From a virus, in IMG/VR virus record IMGVR_UViG_3300008012_000050, positions 1-42,684 of that record: a DNA stretch of 42,684 nucleotides, one strand, 5' to 3'. The first letter of the stretch is position 1; every line of letters starts with the position of its first letter. The position numbers and the translations under genes were made by a program. The notes beneath the pieces were generated by a model, which ran no database searches, was not told where the DNA came from, and was given only the letters and a program-made list of their open reading frames with translations. Below are positions 37,243 through 42,684 of this stretch, piece by piece.

Positions 37243-38075
37243 TACTTATAGATTTTACCCAAACCATAATTGCAGGTCTTATGATGCAATTGAAAATGAA
37301 CAAAGGAGAAGTATCAGAAGATATGCTAAGACACATGATACTCAACTCTGTTAGAATGTATCAAAAGAAATATGGGCCAGAGTATGGCCAGATAGTTCTT
37401 TGTACTGATGCATCACATACATGGAGGAAAGATTTCTATCCATTGTATAAAGCAAACAGAAAGAAAACAAGAGACGATTCAGATTTAGATTGGAGTAAGT
37501 TGTTTGAGACACTTCAAGTTGTTAAGGATGAGATTAGGGATAACTTCCCATACAAGTACATGTATGTCGAACAGTGTGAAGCAGATGATATCATTGCTAT
37601 CCTTGTTAAACATGCAACTGAACCAGTTATGATTGTGAGTGGAGATAAAGACTTTCAACAACTACACAAATATGACTATGTGAAACAGTGGAGTCCCAAT
37701 GTAAATAAACTTATACATTGTGAAGACCCCGACAGATTCCTTAAGGAACACATATTAACTGGAGATAAGTCAGACGGCATACCAAACATTCTATCTAATG
37801 ATGATTGTATATCAGAAGGTATTAGGCAGACTCCATTAAGGAAACCAGTCAAAGAATCATATCTCAGAATGACGATTCAAAAAGACGATAAATACTATAG
37901 GAACTATTTAAGAAACCAAACTTTAATTGACCTAGAGTTCATTCCTCAAAATATAGAGGATAACATCTTAGAAGAGTATTCAAAGGCAGAACCTGTAAGA
38001 GGTAAAGTGTTTGACTATCTAAGAGTTCATAGGTTAAACGAGTTATTAAATCATGTAGAGGATTTTACATTATGA
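37239..38075 (+). CDS. rnh: T4-type RNase H (FEN-1/5'-3' exonuclease family)
   Basis: 278 residues (T4 RNase H, 305). The N-terminus MILIDFTQTIIAGLM carries the first metal Asp. CTDASHTWRKDFYPLYKANR is the helical-arch region with Arg and Lys. QCEADDIIAILVK, VSGDKDFQQL and LTGDKSDGIPNIL hold the remaining acidic metal ligands of FEN nucleases. It removes RNA primers and adjoining DNA during lagging-strand synthesis, working with the primase encoded at 11253. It is coupled to genes on both sides by ATGA. Confidence 0.92.
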   Translation: MILIDFTQTIIAGLMMQLKMNKGEVSEDMLRHMILNSVRMYQKKYGPEYGQIVLCTDASHTWRKDFYPLYKANRKKTRDDSDLDWSKLFETLQVVKDEIRDNFPYKYMYVEQCEADDIIAILVKHATEPVMIVSGDKDFQQLHKYDYVKQWSPNVNKLIHCEDPDRFLKEHILTGDKSDGIPNILSNDDCISEGIRQTPLRKPVKESYLRMTIQKDDKYYRNYLRNQTLIDLEFIPQNIEDNILEEYSKAEPVRGKVFDYLRVHRLNELLNHVEDFTL

Positions 38076-38590
38076 CAGAAGAAAAGAAAAGAGGAAGAGG
38101 CAGACCAAAGGGAGCCCCTAACAAACCAGTAATGGAATTGATTACTGAAAGACAAAATTTAACATTGAATGCAGACGTATATGAAATACTATGTCAAGCA
38201 AACATTGTTGCAGAAGAGTCTGAAGACCTTGCAGTCCAAGGACTAAAAGTATACAACGGTAGAAACGGTGCAGTAAAACCAGTTCTTCAATGGATACATA
38301 GTGATGCAATACAATCAACACTACCCGAAGGTAAAACACCTTATGGAAGTAATGATGCACCTGCATCAGATTTAGCTGAAACAAGTTTAAAATTTGAATT
38401 TAAATTATTCAAATACTTTGTGACAGAACAAATCCCCATGGTCAAAAGAGAGAACATGTGGATTGGAATGCTTGAAGGCATCCCTACTAAGGAAGCAGAA
38501 CTGATTGACTTAGTAAAAGATGGAAAAAATCCTTTTAAAAACATTACTAAAGAAATTGTTAAAAAGGCATTTCCCGAGTTAAACATTTAG
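38072..38590 (+). CDS. AT-hook protein, unknown function
   Basis: 172 residues, ATGA-coupled to RNase H. The start KKRGRGRPKGAPNKP is an AT-hook for minor-groove binding to AT-rich DNA. The remainder is helical and conserved-looking (LKVYNGRNGAVKPVLQWIHS; FEFKLFKYFVTEQIPMVKRE; WIGMLEGIPTKEAELIDLV). In T4 the genes by rnh are dsbA and late-transcription factor 33; this protein is larger than either and I cannot align it. A DNA-binding replication or transcription role is inferred. Confidence 0.7.
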   Translation: MTEEKKRGRGRPKGAPNKPVMELITERQNLTLNADVYEILCQANIVAEESEDLAVQGLKVYNGRNGAVKPVLQWIHSDAIQSTLPEGKTPYGSNDAPASDLAETSLKFEFKLFKYFVTEQIPMVKRENMWIGMLEGIPTKEAELIDLVKDGKNPFKNITKEIVKKAFPELNI

Positions 38591-38597
38591 ATAAATA
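38591..38597 (+). promoter_or_regulatory. Late-promoter-like box ATAAATA
   Basis: ATAAATA begins one base after the AT-hook gene, in a 111-base gap before ATG 38702. The gap also has a small hairpin, GAAGTT/AACTTC (~38631-38649), and paired AGAGGT/ACCTCT (38603/38673), perhaps a structured leader. Confidence 0.5.
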
Positions 38598-38701
38598 TAA
38601 TTAGAGGTTTGAGACTATACATATTTTAAGGGAAGTTAATTTAAACTTCAGTAAACAACTTTCTAGTCGAACACCTCTCCATGGATTTATAGGAAAACAT
38701 T

Positions 38702-40090
38702 ATGGCAACAATTGAAACCCCCCCAACTTTTGAAACAGAGCAAGTTCAACCAACTGAACTAGAACGTCTCGTAGAGAGGATGAATAATTTTTCTGTTCCT
38801 CTTAAACCTGCAACTGCACAAGCAACACTAACTACAGTTCAACGTGGTCTTGAACAGGGTATGTTTAAGATAGACGAGTTAGATGCAGTTATCACTATTA
38901 GAGAAGAAGTCAATAAAGGTATTATTGAATACAATAGTCAGATGAAGCTGGCACAAGAAAGACTGCAAACACTTCAACAAGAGGCAATTGTTCAACAACA
39001 AGAAGACATTGCAAAGGCAATGGAAGCCGAAAGAACTAAGACTGCAGACGAAAGACAACTTCGTAAAGCAACTCAAGACAGACTGAAGGTAATGGAAGAA
39101 GCACTTGCAAAAGCAGGACTTTCAATTGACTTAGATGGAGACGGAGTTATCGGTTTACCAAGTGGAGAGTCTACAACACCTCTAACTGAAACAGAACAAC
39201 AGAGAGTTAACCAAATCATTGCAGACACACCTGCACCAACTCCTGCACCCAAAACATCCAAACCTACTAGTAGTGCATTTAAAATGGCAAGGATGCTGAA
39301 TCCTCAAACTTCTATTTCTACAGATGAAACATTCGTAGAGAAAGTAGAAGACACTAAGAAAGCATTCTCAGACTTTGTTGAAGAGGAAATAACTCAAACA
39401 ATAGAACTACCAGTAGAACCAGTTAACGAAGATGCAATCATTAGTGGTGAATCAACAGAAGCATTCTTAGATGAAGTAGAGAGAGTCAATGAAGTTGCTG
39501 ATGCAGACAAAATGGATTTAACAGATGAAGTTCCACCAACAGTAGTGAATGAAGTTGCACCAACACCACCACCTTTTGTGACTGGAGGTAATGCACCTAA
39601 CATTACAGGAATAGTAGGAAACACTCCTAACATTAAAGCAACAGTAGATGAAGTAGATGAACTAGACCAATTCGAACAAGATTTAATTGATGAAGAACAA
39701 TTCAACAAATCATTTGAAGAGGAAGAACCTACACTTGATGTTGGCTACGAACAACCAACACTTAATGAGAATGATGTTGTAATCAGACAAGACCAAATCA
39801 AAACCATTGAGAACTATGAAGACTTAGAAACAGAAGAAGAGTTTGAAGAAGTTGTAATTCCTAATCGTAGTGATTTAGAAAAAATGACTAAAGCACAAAT
39901 AGAGAACTCTGCAAAGAAACTAAGTTTTACAGTAAACACTTCTGATAACAAATCTGTAATGATTGATGCATATGAATCACAAGCAAATGAATTGATTGAG
40001 TCCTTAACTGAAGGAAATGAATTTGTAAGTTCAACCGAGGAAGACTTAGACAATGGTGACGAGGATAGGAGAGACGGCGGATACTTCTAA
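38702..40090 (+). CDS. Large acidic probable virion structural protein
   Basis: 462 residues. A helical N-terminal third (~60-140, coiled coil rich in Gln/Glu) leads to DLDGDGVIG (143-151), an EF-hand-like calcium loop. Then come Pro/Thr linkers, long acidic low-complexity stretches, and a C-terminal helix-extension-helix-like unit (MTKAQIENSAKKLSF ... MIDAYESQANELIESL). The latter resembles SAP/HeH-type modules. Its size, late promoter box and TAGGA site suggest an abundant late protein. Not assignable to a T4 counterpart. Confidence 0.65.
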   Translation: MATIETPPTFETEQVQPTELERLVERMNNFSVPLKPATAQATLTTVQRGLEQGMFKIDELDAVITIREEVNKGIIEYNSQMKLAQERLQTLQQEAIVQQQEDIAKAMEAERTKTADERQLRKATQDRLKVMEEALAKAGLSIDLDGDGVIGLPSGESTTPLTETEQQRVNQIIADTPAPTPAPKTSKPTSSAFKMARMLNPQTSISTDETFVEKVEDTKKAFSDFVEEEITQTIELPVEPVNEDAIISGESTEAFLDEVERVNEVADADKMDLTDEVPPTVVNEVAPTPPPFVTGGNAPNITGIVGNTPNIKATVDEVDELDQFEQDLIDEEQFNKSFEEEEPTLDVGYEQPTLNENDVVIRQDQIKTIENYEDLETEEEFEEVVIPNRSDLEKMTKAQIENSAKKLSFTVNTSDNKSVMIDAYESQANELIESLTEGNEFVSSTEEDLDNGDEDRRDGGYF

Positions 40091-40502
40091 GGAATCTATT
40101 GTTAGAGAACTTAGACTTGAAGAAGTCTCAACATTACATGAGGAAGAATTAAAAGACATCACTGAAGATGTCTTACGATTTGATTTTCCAGTTGAGTACT
40201 CAATCCGTTTAGGATTTCAGTATGACAATAATGAAATATATCTTTCAAAAGAAAGTCATACTCTTTTCTTTTCATGCCATGACATGGGACACGACCCAAC
40301 AGAAAGCATCATACTAAAGTCATACTTATATAAACCAAAAGGATTCCCTAAATCAAAAGAACTAGACATGCACAATGATAGTAGGTTTATTTGTATCCCA
40401 AAATACTTTGCAGAAAACTTTAAGGTTGGAGATAACATAACTTACTCTTTAGTTAAAGCAACAGAAGAAGTAGAACGTCATGTGGTTTGTAATGTCTCGT
40501 AA
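40053..40502 (+). CDS. Phage protein, unknown function
   Basis: 149 residues. It begins in the last 38 bases of the acidic protein gene, with GAGGAAG upstream. The middle is beta-rich (EYSIRLGFQYDNNEIYLSKE; HTLFFSCHDMGH), with Cys/His that may be chance. FICIPKYFAENFKVGDNITY resembles a small barrel. No family recognised. Overlaps the radical SAM gene by 11 bases. Confidence 0.65.
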   Translation: MVTRIGETADTSKESIVRELRLEEVSTLHEEELKDITEDVLRFDFPVEYSIRLGFQYDNNEIYLSKESHTLFFSCHDMGHDPTESIILKSYLYKPKGFPKSKELDMHNDSRFICIPKYFAENFKVGDNITYSLVKATEEVERHVVCNVS

Positions 40503-41415
40503 TATTCCTATTACAGCAGTTGACCAATACGACTTCCTTGAGCATCGTAGAGAACAAGAAAAGAAACATTGGGATACAGTCCAAGGTAAGTCACCTTTAG
40601 ATTCTATTCTTACTGTAGAGATTAACACTACAGAACTTTGTAATAGAACATGTGTGTTTTGTCCACGACATGACCCTAAAGTATTCCCTAACAGAAACTT
40701 ACACTTAACAGTTAAAGGTGCAACAACGATTGCTGAGGAACTTGCAGACAATGGATTCAGAGGTAAGATATCTTTTAGTGGGTTTGGTGAGAACTTACTT
40801 AACCCCGACTTTATAGAAATTGTAAGAGTGTTTAGATATAACTTGCCTTATGCAACACTAGAGTGTAATACTAACGGAGATAAGTTAGATATAGATTATA
40901 TCAATGGGTTGTACAAGAGTGGATTAGATTTATTGTATATAAATCTTTACGATGGTATACATCAGATGGAACACTTCGACACTATGATGGCAGATGCAAG
41001 AGTACATGAAGATAGATACAAATACAGAATGCATTGGGGTGATTTTGAGAAACACGGACTCATACTAAATAATAGAAGTGGTGTAGTAGATTGGGTTGGT
41101 GTTGAAGACGACACCGTAGAGAATCTAAAAGGCAAACCATGTCACTATCCATTCTATAAAATGTTTGTAGATTGGAATGGTGATGTATTGTTTTGTTCCA
41201 ATGATTGGGGCAGAGAACATGTTGTAGGTAATTTGTTATCCATGTCTTTACATGATGTGTGGTTCTCTAAACCTATGACAAAGATTAGAAAGAAACTTAT
41301 GAAGGGAGACAGAAGTATGTCCCCGTGTAATAAGTGTAGTGTAGATGGTTCACTATTTGGAAAACCATCGTTTAATATAATTAAGGAATATTATGAATCA
41401 TCAAAGAATAAATAA
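40492..41415 (+). CDS. Radical SAM enzyme with SPASM domain
   Basis: 307 residues from ATG 40492; an in-frame ATG at 40480 is possible. The cluster motif is CNRTCVFC (Cys-x3-Cys-x2-Cys). ISFSGFGENLLNPDF is the GGE-like SAM segment. The C-terminal Cys set (GKPCHYPFYKMFVDWNGDVL, FCSNDWGREHVVGNLLSMSL, SPCNKCSVDG) is a SPASM domain binding extra Fe-S clusters. Such enzymes modify peptides, proteins or sugars, e.g. in RiPP maturation. No obvious precursor peptide is adjacent. The IscA-like carrier encoded at 34403 could support it. Confidence 0.88.
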   Translation: MSRNIPITAVDQYDFLEHRREQEKKHWDTVQGKSPLDSILTVEINTTELCNRTCVFCPRHDPKVFPNRNLHLTVKGATTIAEELADNGFRGKISFSGFGENLLNPDFIEIVRVFRYNLPYATLECNTNGDKLDIDYINGLYKSGLDLLYINLYDGIHQMEHFDTMMADARVHEDRYKYRMHWGDFEKHGLILNNRSGVVDWVGVEDDTVENLKGKPCHYPFYKMFVDWNGDVLFCSNDWGREHVVGNLLSMSLHDVWFSKPMTKIRKKLMKGDRSMSPCNKCSVDGSLFGKPSFNIIKEYYESSKNK

Positions 41416-41935
41416 TTTTTTACCTAGGGATGTATTTTCCGACATACAGTCCTTCCTAATGGAAGGAGATATGTTGTGGTCGTATAGAAATGCATTGACC
41501 GATGGTGCAGATACATGTGGGTTTCATTTCAGTGGGGATGTGTTTCATGCTGAGAGAAAACAATGTGATGTTCCTTTACTAGAAAAGATAGGTGTTCCAA
41601 TTATAAGTAGACTGCCTATGTCTAAACTTATTCGTATTAAGATTAATTGTTATCCTAGACAAGTGAGAGTGGGTGAAGATAATTTCCCTAAGAGTAGTTA
41701 TCATATAGATTTAGATTATCCACATCATACAGCAATCCTAGGTATAAACACTAACAATGGATATACAGAATTTGATGATGGAACAAAACTTGAATCAATT
41801 GAAAACTCTTTAATTATGTTTGAAGGAAATCAGAGACATCGTGCTGTTGGTTGTACAGATGAAAACATTAGAGTGAACATTAATATTAACTGGATGGAAG
41901 ATTATCACATCGAAGATTCAAAAAGAACTTGGTAA
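41393..41935 (+). CDS. 2-oxoglutarate/Fe(II) oxygenase
   Basis: 180 residues. FPKSSYHIDLDYPHHTAILG has His-x-Asp; INTNNGYTEFDDG the following strands; NSLIMFEGNQRHRAVGCTDE the distal His; NIRVNININW the Arg. A complete and probably active set. It overlaps the radical SAM gene by 23 bases, so the two are probably translated together and may act on one substrate. Confidence 0.82.
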   Translation: MNHQRINNFLPRDVFSDIQSFLMEGDMLWSYRNALTDGADTCGFHFSGDVFHAERKQCDVPLLEKIGVPIISRLPMSKLIRIKINCYPRQVRVGEDNFPKSSYHIDLDYPHHTAILGINTNNGYTEFDDGTKLESIENSLIMFEGNQRHRAVGCTDENIRVNININWMEDYHIEDSKRTW

Positions 41936-41938
41936 ATT

Positions 41939-42520
41939 ATGAGAGTAGCAATAACAGGAAGTAGTGGTCTAGCAAAGATAATTAAAGACACACTAGAAGC
42001 AACACCACATATAGGGAACACCTTTAGAGTAGACCCAATTCGTTGTGAAGACATTACAATGAATGGAAGAAACTGTTGGGTATTCGGTGGTTATGAACCT
42101 GCTGATGTTCTAATCAATCTTGCACATGAAGACCAAGCAAAGATTCTATCAATTGCACATGAAGCGTGGGAAGGTGAGAAGACAAAATACATTATCAATA
42201 TCTCCAGTCGTGCAAGTCAACCAAACATATCAAAAGGTTATATGTATGCAAGTGAGAAAGCACAACTCAATCACCTTGCAAACAATCTACAATACAATTC
42301 TAAGAAGAGATATAAAATGACCACAATCAATTTAGGTCTTCTCAACGATGAGAATCTACCTAGTGTCAAACACCAAGACGTTGCTGGACTTATCTACAAA
42401 CTGATTACGTCCTATCCCGACTATGAGATTGCAGATGTGACACTACAAGCACATGCAAACTACCAAAGTGTTCAGAGTGATAAAGAAACACTCAGAGATA
42501 TGGAAAGGTTTACTAAATAA
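41939..42520 (+). CDS. SDR/epimerase-like NAD(P)-binding protein
   Basis: 193 residues. MRVAITGSSGLAKIIKDTLE is a Rossmann glycine motif, slightly altered (GSSGLA, not GGxGxxG). DVLINLAHED replaces the usual NNAA or HLAA segment; INISSRAS and YMYASEKAQL give the Ser and Tyr-x3-Lys catalytic residues. It is shorter than typical SDRs (~250). It could be a sugar-nucleotide reductase or epimerase; substrate unknown. It starts three bases after the oxygenase stop. Confidence 0.75.
   Translation: MRVAITGSSGLAKIIKDTLEATPHIGNTFRVDPIRCEDITMNGRNCWVFGGYEPADVLINLAHEDQAKILSIAHEAWEGEKTKYIINISSRASQPNISKGYMYASEKAQLNHLANNLQYNSKKRYKMTTINLGLLNDENLPSVKHQDVAGLIYKLITSYPDYEIADVTLQAHANYQSVQSDKETLRDMERFTK
42513..42519 (+). 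promoter_or_regulatory. Late-promoter-like box CTAAATA
   Basis: CTAAATA overlaps the preceding stop and ends five bases before ATG 42525. Confidence 0.5.
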
Positions 42521-42524
42521 TACT

Positions 42525-42684
42525 ATGAGTATAGAATACAACGACTTCGGATTTACTGCTATGGATGCAGATGAACTTGCATCCGTTGACACTAAGATAA
42601 TAGAAAAGACTACTTCTGCAACGGAAGTAGTCAATAAGATGGATAACTTTATCAGACCCTTATTAGAAAACCTAATGAAGGATT
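42525..42684 (+). CDS. Start of a phage gene cut by the window end
   Basis: 53 residues are visible, MSIEYNDFGFTAMDADELAS followed by a helical segment (VVNKMDNFIRPLLENLMKD). I recall similar openings in small T4-like marine phage proteins of unknown, possibly structural, role. The ATG sits five bases after a late-type box. Confidence 0.6.
   Translation, partial: MSIEYNDFGFTAMDADELASVDTKIIEKTTSATEVVNKMDNFIRPLLENLMKD

Overview
The window looks like a stretch of the genome of a lytic, T4-like marine myovirus that infects a Gram-negative bacterium. The evidence is AT-rich DNA with every convincing gene on the + strand, genes packed with ATGA-type stop/start overlaps, a T4-type replication and nucleotide set (gp61-like primase, class I ribonucleotide reductase NrdA/NrdB, glutaredoxin, T4-type RNase H), short (A/C)TAAATA late-promoter boxes, three tRNA genes, an overlapping spanin pair, and many 2-oxoglutarate/Fe(II) oxygenases of the kind common in marine T4-like phages. 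I see no photosynthesis genes, integrase, insertion sequence or CRISPR array. The host cannot be named from this sequence; the spanins and an outer-membrane barrel protein point to an outer membrane.

Layout. 1-8178: a run of virion or head-associated proteins, mostly of unknown function; several have N-termini resembling the T4 capsid-targeting peptide. 8182-8440: tRNA-Thr, tRNA-Ala and tRNA-Ser. 8471-11204: conserved phage protein, PAP2-type phosphatase, coiled-coil membrane protein. 11253-18062: primase, then nrdA, an oxygenase, nrdB, a QueC-like PP-loop protein, a tiny membrane protein, glutaredoxin and small proteins in one overlapping run. 18070-20096: zincin-like protein, DNA methyltransferase, 5'-nucleotidase. 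20103-25685: oxygenases surrounding the spanin pair, then a sulfotransferase-like protein. 25724-28631: TorF-type porin, terminator, accessory genes. 28632-30048: two non-coding, structured, repeat-bearing stretches flanking three tiny genes. 30049-32584: a GHKL ATPase/PD-(D/E)XK nuclease fusion followed by four small membrane proteins. 32600-36490: carbamoyltransferase in two pieces, A-type Fe-S carrier, small nuclease, and a RimK-type ATP-grasp/zinc-protease fusion. 36529-42684: RNase H, an AT-hook protein, a large acidic probable structural protein, radical SAM/SPASM enzyme, another oxygenase, an SDR-like protein and a cut gene.

Most unusual points: (1) the GHKL-ATPase/nuclease fusion with its own promoter and coupled membrane genes, a candidate undescribed anti-host or anti-competitor system; (2) a RimK/protease enzyme that starts with a T4-like capsid-targeting peptide, so it may be packaged and injected; (3) early promoters sharing CTTGACAATGC and late boxes both placed so that ATG falls at or next to the expected transcript start, implying leaderless mRNAs; (4) no GATC and apparently no CCGG site in 42.7 kb on a manual scan; (5) eight oxygenase-fold proteins, one apparently dead; (6) candidate small RNAs between the two arms of a 20-nt inverted repeat.
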